Assembly (NCBI GenBank): GCA_020809705.1
Contig: CP085825.1
Coordinates: forward strand, 4,898,001-4,962,000
Length of the DNA: 64,000 nucleotides
Direction of reading: 5' to 3'
Source: Calonectria ilicicola
Lineage: Eukaryota; Ascomycota; Sordariomycetes; Hypocreales; Nectriaceae
Shown here piece by piece: positions 1 to 13,145 of this stretch. Every line of letters begins with the position of its first letter. The first letter of the stretch is position 1. Under the pieces are notes generated by a model, which worked only from the letters and a program-made list of their open reading frames with translations, ran no database searches and was not told the DNA's origin. The translations under genes were made by a program, and so were the position numbers.

Positions 1-1
1 G

Positions 2-913
2 TTTGAGGTGCTCCCCATCAAGATATCTCGGACACCATCGTTCCCAACCTCCGCCATCCACGAAGTTCGCGTGCGACGAAACGCGCCCAAGATCCCGACC
101 GCCAACGATTCTCGAAGCTTATTCTTGAAAAATATCCCAGTGGACAGCACGGAACCACACTTCCGCGCTGTCTTTACCGAGCTCGTTGGTGCTGGGCGGT
201 TTGAAAGCATCACTTTTGAGGACGAGAACAGGACAGCGCTTCCGATTGACCCTGCACAAGCCACCAAACTCACAGGATTTGCGCGTAAGAGGAAGCGCGG
301 AGATGTGGAGGCGGAGGAGAGAGAACGCGAAGACCAGGCATCGCAGCTGCCCCAGATCTGGCCCCGGCAGATGCAGAGGAGCAGTAGCACAGCTGTTGTA
401 TTACTGGCTGACGAGAAGAGCGTGCAGCTGGTGTTGAAAGCCATAACCAAAGTTCACAAGACCAAAAAATATCCCTCGTGGGGCAGTAACCTGGCCGACG
501 AGGTCCCCTCATTGGGGTCGTCATGGATTGCATCACACCTGCAGATGTCCAGGGTTGACAAGCAAGCAACCCAGAACGCTGTCCATGCTTTCTTCAATGC
601 GTTCAATCGCAAGGAGAAGGAGGCCACGGAGCTTGCCAAGCGTCTCCGCAACGAGCCCGATGACGACGGCTTCGTGACCGTGGTCCGCGGTGGAAGAACT
701 GCACCAGCTAGCCGAAACGAGGCTGAAGAGGCCAAGAACAGGATGGTTGAGAAGGATGCAAAGAAGAAATCGGAGATGAAGGACTTCTACCGGTTCCAGC
801 TTAGAGAGAGACGGAAGGCGGAGCAAGCCGCGCTACTGAAGAGTTTCGAGGAGGATAAGCGAAAGGTCAATGCAATGCGCGAGAAGCGGGGGAAATTTCG
901 GCCGGAAACATGA
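2..913 (+). CDS. rrp7: Rrp7, pre-rRNA processing factor (5' partial)
   Basis: Ribosome-biogenesis protein of the nucleolar 40S pathway; in yeast Rrp7 belongs to the UTP-C/CURI complex and is needed for 18S rRNA maturation. The frame is open from base 2 and reads FEVLPIKI before any ATG, so the true start lies left of the window; the GTG at 8 is not a start. The first third holds the RRM-like segment (SRSLFLKNIPVDSTEPHF). A basic stretch follows (FARKRKRGDVEAEE). The C-terminus carries the family hallmark DGFVTVVRGGR, then FYRFQLRERRK and a Lys/Arg-rich helix ending in KFRPET. About 303 residues are present, close to the full family length, so little is missing. TGA at 911-913. Family identity is recognised from the C-terminal motif. 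Confidence 0.9.
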   Translation, partial: FEVLPIKISRTPSFPTSAIHEVRVRRNAPKIPTANDSRSLFLKNIPVDSTEPHFRAVFTELVGAGRFESITFEDENRTALPIDPAQATKLTGFARKRKRGDVEAEEREREDQASQLPQIWPRQMQRSSSTAVVLLADEKSVQLVLKAITKVHKTKKYPSWGSNLADEVPSLGSSWIASHLQMSRVDKQATQNAVHAFFNAFNRKEKEATELAKRLRNEPDDDGFVTVVRGGRTAPASRNEAEEAKNRMVEKDAKKKSEMKDFYRFQLRERRKAEQAALLKSFEEDKRKVNAMREKRGKFRPET

Positions 914-2332
914 AGTAAATGCTCGACCCAAAAGCAAATACTGCGGTAAGTTACGCCCGGCCTTTCTTCTTGTTGCCTCTTCCAGGATGACGTCGCGGGG
1001 CCATCGAAGCACAATGGGAGACCCGAGTTCTCTTGGGCATCACCCGGTTGGATGCCGAAAAAAACCGCGTTAACACAATCTTCTCAAACTTGTCTGAAAA
1101 TACTTTTTTTGCCTTCTCATATTCATGCTCTGGGACCTTATGCGGGGATGGACGCTGACAGTGGGGATAGAAATTTTGGACCAAGCAAGGAGCAGGCCTC
1201 TCTACATCTATTAAAACCCAGGAGGCTCGGGCTGCCAATGCAAAGGATCCGAAGTCCGTGGTGTCGCCTCATCATTCAAGACCCTGAGCATAGGAATCAG
1301 GGTCTGCGGGCGGGGCTGATCTACAAGATGGATCTAGCTGAGGAAGCTGAAAGAGATGACAGCTGTCGCCCCAGCAGGTTGTGTGGACCACGCACACACG
1401 CCATCACTTCCCGCATAGATGAAGATACGGGATGGTCGGGGCCTTCGGGAGAAGGCGCCTACCCGCGTGGCTTAGGCAATTCCGTGGTTTACCAGGGTCA
1501 TCCAAGTCCACCACGAGGTGTTCCTGAATATATATTGTATTTTAACCCATTGTGGCAATCCGACAACTGTTTAAGGTAGATGGTGGCGGACGGAGAAAAT
1601 ATTTACTCGTTAGCTAGCGTGAAATGGAGACACCGGGGCATACAAGCAAGTTGGAAGTGGAAGTGCGGAATATGTATGTGTGGATGTGTATGTGTATGTG
1701 ATGATGAATGGATATAAAAATATGTGTTTGTGCGTGGAAGTTGAAAGCAAAAAAGAAATATTATTTTGGTCCAGTCCCTGTCCTGCTTTGTCGAGGAGAC
1801 CCAGGCATCTGGTAGCGAGGCGAAATCTACGGAGAACCCCGCCGCATCAAGGTCCACGTATCTGCGATGACTCGCGTTTGAGGGGGTCGAGGGAAGAAAA
1901 TTTGCTCCTGACTTGTCGGATTGCACGGTCGTTGCGACAGGCCCGGTCCCTGCCTCGGAGACATGATTTTCTTTGCATCATCTCGGCAGCGCCACGAGAT
2001 TCGTAACAATACGGACCCTGAAAAGAAAAAACTTGGCGGAGAAGGTTTTTCCTTGCGGCCCGAGGCGACGTTGTCTTACGGGCATGGCCAGTTGAGCGGA
2101 TGGCAGTTCCGGCGAACAGAGCTCTGGCGTTGATTTCAGGTGATTGGATTAGGTGCTGCCATTAACAGAGCGGGATGGGGTTGGGCAGCACCGTTGCTAG
2201 CGGGGGGTTCCATGGACGACGATGGATTGGCGTGGTGATGTACATAACTTACATTGCTGGTGGGTTGGTGGGTGCACAGGACTAGATATACAGACTTACA
2301 CAAGCAAGGGATGTATGTATGGATGGGGGATG

Positions 2333-2410
2333 TATACGCACATCCACAAAACCCACACACAACCCGCACACAACCCACACACACAAGAAATATGTGCACA
2401 CATCATTATA
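2333..2410. repeat. CA-rich microsatellite
   Basis: Imperfect runs of ACACAC and CCCACACA interrupted by AACCCG/AACCC, about 75 bases, in intergenic DNA. A simple low-complexity tract with no sign of function. Confidence 0.8.
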
Positions 2411-2800
2411 TCCATACACATACACATCCATAGCACTATTCCGTACATAAGGCATGTCATCACGTTTCGAAATCAAGCTCGGGCCAAGCCGCGGCGGTTT
2501 GCGACCAGGCGACGGACCCAAAAGGACGCAAAGGCCCCAGGTAACGGCCTCGTCGAGCCCGAAAAAACGAGGGGTTTGCGGAGGGCTTGGTCGACCGGGG
2601 CGACGGCCCAAAAATTGACCATCCATTGCTTCTTCTCGTTTAGCCATGTGGTTCTGCAGGTTGAGGGGAAGCATCGGATGATGCTGCATTGCCAGCTGTC
2701 GCAACCTGTCTTGTCCATGCGTCCCGACCGCCCGCGTTGGCCCTTGTTCGACCATACAGCCAGGGCGGTGCGCACGCGCTACGCACTAGCCGTGCCAGCC

Positions 2801-2846
2801 TGTGCCTGTGCCTGTGCCTGTACCTGTGCCTATACCTGTGCCTGTG
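2801..2846. repeat. TGTGCC hexamer minisatellite
   Basis: About eight tandem copies of a TGTGCC unit, the later ones drifting to TGTACC and TATACC. It lies about 220 bases upstream of the ADIP-gene start, so length changes could affect that promoter, but nothing shows that they do. Confidence 0.85.
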
Positions 2847-3064
2847 GATGATGAGGGCCACCTCCTTAGTCATCTCCCCCATGTCGTATTGTTTACTTTC
2901 CCCCACATAGCAACCAACCCAAACAAAGTCGCAAACTCGGCATCTATATGCGCTCCCGCACCACCACCGAGTTTCCAGAAAACTTCATCTGCGTCCCTGT
3001 CTCTGGGTCTCAATGACATGAGTATCGGTGCTCTTGTTGGACTGACTCCCTCTGCCTGCCCATC

Positions 3065-5280
3065 ATGATCGACACCGAAAACCTGCGTACAGCCTCCCTG
3101 TACATCAACAACCAGCTGCTCTCCAGAGGCCTACTCCGCGATGGCCAAACTATTGACTTCATCACCCCGGCTCTTGACGACGGCCACAATGCCGACATCA
3201 TGGTGCGCATCGTCAGCGTGCTCAATGATTTGATTCTTCGCCGTGACGTGAGTCTGCCAAACCCCGGCTATGCTGTTGTTGTTTTTTTACCGCTTTTTTC
3301 TTTCTTTGTTTTGGCGACACCGCTAACCTCAACCAGCGCGATGCCGAACATCGCGAATCCCTCTCCGCAACCATGCGAGGCCTTCGGGCTGAGAACCTCA
3401 AAAATACAAACGACTATTCACGATTAGTTGACAAACATGCCGACGCAAAGCGGAAGCTTGACATTGCAGAAGCTTCTGAGGCGTCTTTAAAGACGCAGAT
3501 GAAATCTGCTGAAGCCTCAATCCGCACCTTAAAAGAAGAGGTCGCTCGCACAAAGGCATTGGTGGCACAAACACGAGCCACTTGTGCCACTGATGTGAGA
3601 CGGCGTGACCGCCAAATTGATACCCTCAAGAAACAGCTTGGAGAAGCTGGACGTGCCCGCGGGTCCCGGGGCAACTCGGCCGTCATGTCCATAACCGTCA
3701 CTGCGGACATTGGCTCAGAGAAGAGCTCCCCCGTACGAGTAGGGGCCGTCGTGACCGAGGACTACGATCTACGAACCGAGACAAATACATTCCTGGCAAG
3801 ACTGGCCAGGAACCTCAGCGAGGAGAACGAGGCCATCCTCGATATAATGAGCCGTACGATGCAGCAATTAAGGGAAATGAGTGGCTGGCATTCCGAGGAC
3901 CAAGACGGCCTCATCACCAGACACGACAACTGGCAAACTATGGCTTCTGAACTAGATTCAGTGCTTGAGCATATGAGAACAATCCTAACAAACCCATCCT
4001 TTGTGCCGATCGAGGAAGTCATGGTTCGTGAGGAAGAGATCGCCCATCTCAAGGAAGGGTGGGTCAGGATGGAAGACCGTTGGACAGAGGCGGTCCACCT
4101 TATTGACGGTTGGCGCAAGCGAATGGCTGCCAACGGGCGGCCAGTCTGTGAGGAAGAGCTTCAGATGGGACTACGACTCAGTCCTGTCCGAGTCAAGGAT
4201 GTGGAAGAAACTAGGCAAGCGCCTGCGGTGAGGCTAGCTGCCGTTGCAGAGGAACCCGAAGAGGAATACGAGGCGGTACAGTCATCTCCCTGTCCTTCGC
4301 CTCATATTTCTCCCAGCATACGAACCGTCGTAGACTCGGACCAAGACGACAGCGATGCCTCCTCCGAATTTGACGACGATGTTCCTGTGGACGATTACGA
4401 TGTCGACGAGCCCAATGTTCAAATTCTGCAACAATCGACAGCGGCACCCCTGTTTCAATCCAGCGTGGACTCGTCGTCGCCTCTCCCAGAGCCGCCCAAA
4501 ATTAGCCCTCTAAAGGACTCCGCCTCGGCGGCCAACAGGGGATCCCTGCACATGGGCAAACCACTAAAGCGACCGGGGGAGTTTACAACTATTGTTGAAG
4601 AAAACGCCTGGGACCTTGCTGCCGATGCAGGTTTGTCTGTGAAAAGTGCAGGCATGAACCAAGACGATGGGCGGGACCGATCTTCAGTCTCATCGCTGGA
4701 TGAAGCCTTACTTACGAAGGTCCCCTCTGCGCCAACGCCTCAGATTGAGATTGAGAACGAGGTACCAAAACTGTCGCCTCGCCGTCAGGCAGAAGGCTCC
4801 GAACGCCATTCCCGAGATATGACTCGGCGCTCCAAGCCTTCGCCATCTCCCAGTCGCTCTCCATCCCGCCGTAACAACACCTCACGATTGCCTCTACCGC
4901 GCAATGCCGAGCCCCAGCAAAGCCCTCTCACCATGGCCACCATCGCAGCCAAATTGGCAGCTTCTGAGCGAGAAGCTGATGCCGCCAGGGTTAGAGCTAA
5001 GCTGCGGGCCGCCCGAAGCACTCGTGGTGTGAAGAAACCTAATCTTACTCCCTCGCAAACTGAATCTCAGGGTTCTCAGTCTACAGACAAGGATTCCAAG
5101 AACTCGAGAGCAGGTAGCGCCTCGCCTGTCAAGCGAAACATAACCCCAGTGGGCGATCAGGTGTTAAAGACGGAGAAGAGACGAAGGGAACGTAAGATTC
5201 ACAAGACTGCGTCACGGCGGAGGAGCACCTTGAGTCCATGGGAACTCGAAAGTTTGATGACGGGTAACGTTCAACAATGA
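3065..5280 (+). CDS. tinA: TINA/Msd1-like spindle-pole coiled-coil protein (ADIP family)
   Basis: Likely homologue of Aspergillus TINA (NIMA-interacting) and of the SSX2IP/Msd1 family, which act at spindle poles in microtubule anchoring. Two exons: 3065-3247 and 3337-5280; the 89-nt intron has donor GTGAGT, a CTAAC branch site and AACCAG acceptor. It joins codon 61 to the next in phase 0, giving 708 residues. Residues 1-60 hold the conserved N-terminus (IDTENLRTASLYINNQLLSR). Residues 60-165 are an ADIP-type coiled coil rich in Lys/Glu/Ala heptads, and a second helical segment spans about 210-340. The rest is acidic, Ser/Pro-rich and probably disordered, with a basic tail (KRRRERKIHKTASRRR). 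Family assignment comes from the N-terminus and layout by eye; the symbol is by analogy with A. nidulans. Confidence 0.72.
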
Positions 5281-7819
5281 TGACACAATTTTTCAGCATT
5301 CAGATACGGGTGCGGCGGCATGTGTGTAAATATCGGTATTCATGGGAAGCTGTTATACTACAGCGTATACTTCTGGCGTTTTTTGGTGTAACTGGGCAAT
5401 GCATGCCATCACTTATCGATGCTCTGGGAAGGCCAAGGGTGTGTGGGGTGAATAGGCGAGCGTTTGGGCTCTTGGATAGATAGCACTACTATGGTTATTC
5501 ATGAAGGTGTTTATGTTATGACGACTACATGTCTCTCGGTTTTCTGTAATTAATACGGCCGAAAATTAATAGAGGCTAGATTTTAGGAAATTTGATTAGG
5601 CTTCAAACAAATCAGTGCAATATTCCTCCCAACCCTGTTCCATGAATCATTTTAAACTATAAACTAGAAAACCGCACATTTCCGGATTCAGGCAACGCAT
5701 CCATCACCAGGTTTGTATCCTTCGAAATGTCGTTTACCTTGATTGAGTGATACGCGAAATGTCCAGTTACTACCACTTTCTTTTCTGGGTCTTTTTTGTT
5801 TCTCTCATTTCGTCATATAGTTTTCTGCGCATTTTAAAACCTCATAGCGACCAGATTGCTCAATTTCGCCTCATTGTGGAAGGACCCGTATTCAATTCAA
5901 TGAGCGAGATTAGCCTCCAATTGTTTCATGGGATGCACAGATCCATCCAAACGAACGCGAGTCCCTGCCCGCCCCTTTTCTTAATTATGCTCTGACTAAT
6001 TTTTGTTTTCTCGGCTTGGCTCTTCCATGGCCCGATCGAGACTATATCTTACATCGTTCGGTTATTTCCTTTTCGCGAACCATCCGGGCGGGGGGGGCAA
6101 AATAGATGAAGGCATCCAGTCACGAAGTAACCCTCTCCCCCAGCAGGCGTGTGGTGATATATCATCATTACTTTCGGCAAAATGCAGGACCAGACAGGGC
6201 AGAACTCCAAAGCTGAGCTGCGCAAACATTGTATTCACGATGCCTACTCGCTCGTGACGTAGTCTGTGGTCACTTTTCATTGTGCCCAATGAATTGGGCT
6301 GCACTAATTATCCGCGAAGATGTGAAATTTTTGTCAAGATGCATCTAAACCCTATTCATAAAGAGGCCCACCATGATTCCCAACGCCAAGCCCGTAATCA
6401 AGGTTGTGCCGATAGCACAACTGACCCAGCCCGATAAATTAATCAATGTTTTGAAACAAATACACATCATAGGGCGTATGCTTAAAAATGACGGGAGGAA
6501 AAATCTAGAAGCGAAACGATTGGCCGGACCATGACCGAATTGATGGTCCCGAAGGCGTGTTTCTAAGCATGGCAAAAGTTTATCTTAATTGACTGGTTTA
6601 ACTTTTTTCTTTTTGGAGGGAGAGAGAGATCTGATAAAGAAATTTCTGTTTTGAATAAAGCCTTGACAGAATGATATCTGTGACTATGCAGATCGATTCG
6701 AAGAAACTTCGGTTGGGTTATGGGTTCTGAAGACGTCAATGACAAGACCTGATGCCAACCCCAAAAGAGAGTATCTCTTTAGATATATAACTTGCATCTT
6801 CAAATGATTTTGCAAGTAAATATCATTATATCTCTTCACACTGGCTGATGATGGTTTGAGATGAGTGTTGATTCGTGCCACTTAGACAAAACCCTTTGTC
6901 TTCACATCAAATAGAGTAATTAAACATCTCCGGATTCATTGATTTCTTTCTTAAATTTCACCATACATAGTCATAAAGTAAGTTGATTGTAGTGCCATAA
7001 TTAGAAGATCATGATTGCATCGAAGGTGCGTCTTGGTTTACTAGTGTAACTTACTCTTTTTCTTTTTGTTCTTTCTTTTTTTTTCGGATGTGAATAACCA
7101 TGTTTTTTAAGGATATGAAATAATATTCTTTTCAATAGCTGCTGGGATGTTTTTTATGGGTTAATGAGTGTACTAGAAATTTAGTTATGAATTTTCCATG
7201 TACAATTCGTTGTATTGATTTCACATGTACCACGACACAGAGAAAACTTTCCTGCAAATGTACTCATTGAAACCAAACAAGTTAGATGAAATTTCCGTAC
7301 ATATTAATTTTTCACTTGTCTAGTCTAACACCCTTCATCGTCTGTTAGTCTCCCAGTAACCCAATCTCGTGATGGTTTGTGGCGGAAATCGAGTCGTGGC
7401 GAGTCAGCTGTAGGGTAGCGCAAGCCGTTTTGGCTTGACATAGCTCTAAGTTGAACAGTGCATTGAGTTATCAAGCACCCTTCCAAGGTCGCCTCGCTCA
7501 AACTCATCTAATTTTGGTAGAATATGATGTATTGAATCCCCTAAAATATCACGCCAAACTAGTTGTCTATGCAATGCCAAAAGGCTTCTAACCCAGGTCG
7601 GCCTCAATCATAATGCCAACACGTGATAGGAGGATTGGGACCGCTGACGTCAGCTGATCTCTCTGTAGCTCAACGCCAAAATTGGTGTGTGGGTGGTCAG
7701 GTTAGCACCACCTAGGACGGCTCAACGCCTTTAAAGTGCTACACCTCGTCTGCTGCGCCATCCTCGTCCTCCCCGCGAACCGACTTCGAACCTCCCTTTG
7801 CGCCACTGGAAAGCTCGCT
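5281..7819. other. AT-rich gene-free interval with TMEM19 promoter
   Basis: About 2.5 kb with no supportable gene. From roughly 5,500 to 7,600 it is clearly more AT-rich than its surroundings, with many poly-T/poly-A runs and frequent stops in all frames. No tRNA, terminal repeats or transposase remnant could be seen. The last 200 bases return to average composition, carry a CRE-like palindrome, and lead into the TMEM19-family gene. Confidence 0.55.
7644..7653. promoter_or_regulatory. CRE-like palindrome CTGACGTCAG
   Basis: A perfect 10-base palindrome containing TGACGTCA, the full site bound by ATF/CREB-type bZIP factors. It sits about 165 bases upstream of the chosen ATG of the TMEM19-family gene. 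The sequence match is exact; occupancy is inference. Confidence 0.4.
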
Positions 7820-9091
7820 ATGAAGCCGGTCATCGCAGTCCCCGTGATTTCCGCGCTCGTCTACAGAGCTTGGAGCCGGAACTCGCTTACTCCCGCCGGC
7901 ATCGTTGTTGCGACACTAACGGCCATCGCGCACGCCTACCATCCTTGGAACCTTCCGCTGGTATTGCTATGTGTTTTCTTTTTAGCTGGAACACGCGCGA
8001 CGCATGTAAGTCTCCGCGCCCGCTCGGGTGATATTTTTGGAAAATGCTGACAGCCTCAAAAGATCAAGGAGGATGTCAAGAAGCACCTAACAGTGTCTTC
8101 CAAAGGCGCGTCTGGAGGGGAAGGTCCTAGGACGCATGTTCAAGGTGTGTATCTATGACAAACTTGGTTGTTTATACATGACTAACGGCCGAAAGTTCTT
8201 GCCAATTCCCTTATGGCTTCCGTCTTCTCCGTACTTCACGCGAACCAACTATACAAGCGAACAGCTGCTCTAGCGAATCCCGACGTTCCGGACCCCGAAG
8301 GTACAATCTGTTTCTCATGGGGAGGCGACCTACTTGTCGTGGGGATAATTGCAAACTATGCCGCTGTGGCGGCTGACACGTTTAGCTCGGAGCTGGGAAT
8401 CCTTTCAAAGGGCGAGCCTCGACTCATCACATCATGGAACTTGCGAAAGGTACCCCGCGGAACTAACGGAGGAGTATCGCTCCTGGGTCTCGGGGCGGGG
8501 TTGCTTGGGTCAATGATTATTGTCACTACGTCCATGCTGTTCCTGCCAACCTGCAACCCTGAGACTGCGAATCAAGTTGGAGGCGGTTCGCCCTGGACGA
8601 TACTGGAACGCCGCCAGTTCATGGGCTTCATGGTCGTCTGGGGGTTCCTCGGTAGCGTACTCGACAGTTTCCTTGGCGCTATATTCCAACGGTCAGTGAA
8701 GGATGTTAGATCAGGCAAGATCGTGGAAGGCGAAGGTGGCAATCGCGTTCTCGTATTAGAGTCAGCTGAGCAGGCGGCGGCGCATTCAAAGAAGAGGACG
8801 GCCATCAAGGCGGCTATCTTGCAAGGCGAGGGTGCTGGAGCTGCAGAGAAGATGAGCGGGTCTGCTATTGCAGATGACGATGAGGCGGATACAAACGTCT
8901 ACGATCCTAAGAACAAGAACCGCAAACCCAGTTTTGGAGACGAGCGACCGTCTCGGGTTGTAGAGAGCGGGTGGGACCTTCTCGATAACAACGACGTCAA
9001 CTTCCTGATGGCGGTTATGATGAGCGTTGGCGGCATGGCTGTAGCAAGCTGGTACTGGGGCGTGCCCATCGAGAGCGTCATGGGTGCTTGA
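7820..9091 (+). CDS. TMEM19/DUF92 family integral membrane protein
   Basis: Multi-pass membrane protein of the TMEM19 (DUF92) family; members are widespread in eukaryotes and their molecular function is poorly defined. Three exons: 7820-8005, 8063-8144 and 8196-9091, with introns of 57 and 51 nt. Splicing restores the family core: TRATH, IKEDVKKHLT, then GGEGPRTHVQ running into VLANSL. The product is 387 residues. Family landmarks include AADTFSSELGILSKGEPRLITSW and VPRGTNGGVSLLG (about residues 145-175), a Gly-rich membrane segment after them, and FLGSVLDSFLGAIFQRS. A charged loop (about 300-355) precedes a last hydrophobic segment. The ATG at 7820 is chosen because the frame upstream opens only with a GTG. 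Intron 1 could use either of two AG acceptors; the later keeps the conserved reading. Confidence 0.87.
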
Positions 9092-12000
9092 GACAAGCCA
9101 AGTCACGACGTCATATGATGTAGTTAATGATCCAGGGGCTGTTGTGGCGATCAGCCGGGCCCTGAAAAATACCATGTGCATAATTCCAAGACAAGAGGAA
9201 ATCTCGTCGGTCCGTGAAAGATTTCCCGTTTAGAATAGGCTAAACTAGACACAAGCTAGATACAAGATACGAACCTTGCCACTCGGGAGTGAGGAGCCTT
9301 CTCGGCTTGTCTTCACGATGGAATCACTCAGCCCCCCCACCGACTCTCGGCGTGAACCGCAGCCTTGGTTTCGGCAAACACACCGGTGCAAACCCAAAAA
9401 GAAGAAGCAGATTCTGGATTTTGACACGGGCCAATCCCCAACAAGGCTTTACAAGTGTCGTTGGCATTGACGAGAACCGTTGGGGGATGGGCCAATATAC
9501 CGCTAGTTGATTAGGATTTGCAAGCCGCGATTGATAGACGTCGGAAACTGCTTGGCCCTCATTCGTGCGCCGATTCCGGGGACGCAATTCCATCACCCAA
9601 TCTTTGACGTGAGAGGTTCCCCGGGCGCACGGGGCACGGCCAAGCGGACGGGCACTCCTGGCGACACGGCATTGTATCAACCCAATGGACAAGAAGGTTT
9701 TAGCGATGGCGGACAATTTTCGCAATTCGAGTGAAGGGGGAGGGGGGAGGGGAGCCTTCCGAAAGATAGGCGGTTATCAGAGAAGGAAACCTGGGGTAGT
9801 AGAAAGCGTGCATCGGGTAGGGGCAGTTTCTATTGATCATTTCGCAGTGTAATGGTAACTGGACAGCTGACTCTCCCTGGAGTGTGTGGGCTCCCGGCGA
9901 GGGTCGGACCAAGATTGCGGGGAGCCGTAGATCGTCTGGGCTGCGTTGCCCGAGACGAGGACCCGGGCCTGGGGGAATGCAAAAACCACTGGGGCGGTCT
10001 TGGACAGTGAAGTGCTCCGTGCTTTTTTGTTTGGGAGAGTCATACATCATTTACATGAGGGCGTGTGCAATTGAAGAGGCCCCTTTGATCTGTACGTTTT
10101 TGCGAGAGCCGTTGCGATGCGAGGGCTCCACGAGCGACATGTCATCATCTGATTTTTTTTTCGTTTTTTGTTTTTTCCCCCTTATCTCTGCTTAATCCTT
10201 CAGCCGACGTCACGCACAAGAATCAAATTTTTTATCCCATTCGTGCTGCCGCTGGAGGAAACGTGGACCCTGGTTTCGACATGGGCCTGCATACAATGCT
10301 GGTCGTGTGCTTGTGCCTCTGGAGGGGGGGGGGCTGTTGGTATGTGCCTAGAGCCCTGTGCCCACTTTGAGTGAGATGAACGGTTCGTCACCAATCCCGG
10401 GAACAACTTCCCAGGCCGGGAAACCGGAGAAAAAAATCCAGCAAGTCAGGGCGGGGGAAAGGAGACCGAAGTCGATTGCCGTGAAACCTGCCCGTTCCAA
10501 GGGAATCTTGCCATGCTCTTGGGTAAAGACTTTTAGTCCGCGAAATTTGGTCACAGGGGCCAATGGGCATGGCGGTCCTGGCATGGAAGACGCCATGGAA
10601 GCATCCTCGGGAGTCGGGAGGTGGGCTAGCTGGAGCTTGCGTCCGGAAGTCTCGACTTGCGCTGCAGCTACAGTGCGGGTGTGTGTGTGTGCGTATGTGC
10701 CAGCTCGGTAAGAAGGTCGGTCTGGGGAAAAGGGTATGACTGAATATGGGAACAATTTTTTTTTCCCTCCTCTCTTTTTTTTACCCTTTACCCTTTGCTC
10801 TCTGAAACTCAACTCAGATTTGCGCGGTCGTCTGAGTGATTTAGCTGGCAGGGGGGGCGCGCTGTCACAACGGCTCGACACTGGCTCACAAGGCAAGGTG
10901 AGATAAAAAGCATTATGCAGAACATATGCTGCAGCCAATGGGGATGCAACGATAAGATTTTCCTCTAGAGGCTTAAGAGCAGTGCGAATGCCATGCTTGT
11001 TTTATTTTTTTTAATGTGGGTGGCGTCCTGGGCGGGAGGGACACCGACACAAGCACGCAGCCTCGATTCGTTGATTTGCCGGCTCGCCTCCAGCCGCACA
11101 CATGTACAGTATGTATGTACGTACACGGTACCATGCATCCGCGCCAGCACCAGCACCAGGCCCCAAGGTCGCTCAGGTACAGTACGTATTGCCAAGATGT
11201 ACTCCTTCTGACGGGGCAATGCGATGCGACTGGCGCTGCTGCGGCACAGGTCAAACAAGAAGCAAGAGAGGGTCCCCTTGCCCGAACGAGTTAACCTGCC
11301 CCTCTGTATCACCAAACGATTTGGTAACAGAACAGGGACAGACCGGAGCCACCGCCGCCTGGGCGACGAGTCAGAGGTTGAAGGAGCCTCCTCAAAATAG
11401 AAGATTTTTCTGGGCGCCATGGCGATCCGCTCTGGACGCATGTGGAGGGTTCGCTGGCTGGCCCTGTCTGGCCCTGCTGCCCTGTCAGGTGAACCAGCTG
11501 CCCTGGCAGCATGGCATAAGTTGCTACCTTATTACTCCATACAAGTGTACATCCGTACCGCCAGTGCGTGACATGTCTGGAGGTCTGGGTTATGGTGACT
11601 GCGGGCGCGCCCTCTGGCTAAAGACCTATGCATGTAGTCTGTACTTGTCCTACATTTACTGGGGCCGGGACAAGGGGGCCATCTCAGGCCGGAATATCAC
11701 ACATGAAGAAAAAGGAAATCCACTTTTGCCTCTTTCTTTTTTAATTTTTTAAATGGGGAGAGAGGGGGGTTTTTTAATACATGTACTCTCGTACTTGTTT
11801 ATTTATTTATTATTATTATGATATTATTATCATTATTAGTTGGGTAAACTAACTCGGTGTTTCCTCTTTTTCTTTCCTTTTTTAACATGCAGGTTTCTAA
11901 TATTACCCCTCGGGCGCACAAGCCATGATCCCAAAAAGAAGCATCAACCATGCTGTCCCGCACTAACCCCGGAATTCTCACCTCGGGCATGGAATCAGCA

Positions 12001-12817
12001 CGGGCACCACTGGATATAGCCGTCGATGCACGCCGGCTGGGTGGGTGGGAGGGTTGGGGGAGAAAGGCATGGAAAGATGGGGGGAACACGGGGGGGGGGG
12101 CACGATAGATTACACTCTCTCAAATCAGGCACTTTGTCTATCTAATGACCAGCGACAAGCGTAATCGCAATCTGTCAAGCCTTGCGGCGATACAGGCCGA
12201 GGGGGCTCGGTCTGGAGGAACAGTAATTGGCACACGCCGAGTGGCCGGGCAGCCTAGAAATCGGCGGGAAGGCGCCTTTGGGGGGGACTTGATTCTTTTT
12301 TCCACCCCACCTTTGCCCTTTGAGGTCTCGCGGCACACGCGCCGATGATAAGGATTTTGCCCGGTATGGCTCGATTTCGCGTAGTGATGGAGGGGCTGGC
12401 CGGTTGGGAGCTGCACCCATCTGGGCCCGTGGCCGGGGATGGAAAATCATCATCGACAGCCCGGCGTCGGACGGGACCTCCGAAATGCTTCACAGTGGGA
12501 AAAGAGGAGCCAGGCCCAGGGCGGGCGGTCTCCATCCTCCGCATCTAAGTTACATAGGCATAGCACAGACGTAGTGCATGGAACGGATACGGGTATGGGT
12601 ATGTATGGGTATACCGTCCCTCACCTTGGACCAACCCAGGTCGCTCAGCCAACCCGGGCCGGTGTGTGGTGGCTGGGGGCGAGAGTCAGATGCGCCGCGG
12701 GCCCTCTCCGGCGAGCGGCTGTGCCAGCCAGGCCCAAGGTACCTGGGAGCTGGCGTCTGGGTACGATGTAAGTTGGCGGGCGGCGGCGACTACGACGACG
12801 GAAGAACAAAAGAGAGA

Positions 12818-12849
12818 GCAGCAACAGCAATAGCAGCAGCAGCAGCAGC
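12818..12849. repeat. AGC/CAG trinucleotide repeat
   Basis: Interrupted AGC units ending in six perfect copies (12832-12849). It lies outside any supported coding region; the poly-Leu frame seen opposite is an artefact of the repeat. Confidence 0.85.
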
Positions 12850-13125
12850 GTAGACGCAAGCTCTGACACGCCCCCCATGAGCAAGGCTCCGCCGAGGCCG
12901 CCCGTTTATGTCATCTGGGCCTCCCCCCCCTTGCCCCAGACCCGGGGGGGACCATCACGAGGCGGTACTGCCTTGCTGGGGAAATCGATAACGTGCTTTG
13001 CGCCTGTAGCATGTAGCATGTAGGTGCAGCGCTGTGACTGGAACTCCGTATTGATGGAATTGAGAGGGGCCCGCCACCGCTCTCCCGGCCCTGCGTGCGC
13101 TGTCTGTCTGCCACGGACACCGACC

Positions 13126-13145
13126 TTGACCTGACCTGACCTGAC
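13126..13145. repeat. Short CTGAC tandem repeat
   Basis: Four consecutive five-base units (the first is TTGAC) in the glutamine synthetase upstream region. Too short to say more. Confidence 0.7.

Larger units (their letters stand above)
914..3064. other. Gene-free interval between rrp7 and the ADIP gene
   Basis: About 2.1 kb without a convincing coding region. Open frames here (longest about 175 codons near 1052-1579) have no recognisable domain and no fungal start context. It contains a CA-rich microsatellite and a TGTGCC-type minisatellite, listed separately. The last 200 bases before the next ATG are probably its leader and include small upstream ATGs (for example near 3016). Confidence 0.6.

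Noticed and set aside
1052..1579. 175-codon frame between rrp7 and the ADIP gene
   Set aside because: No domain, poor start context and low-complexity composition.
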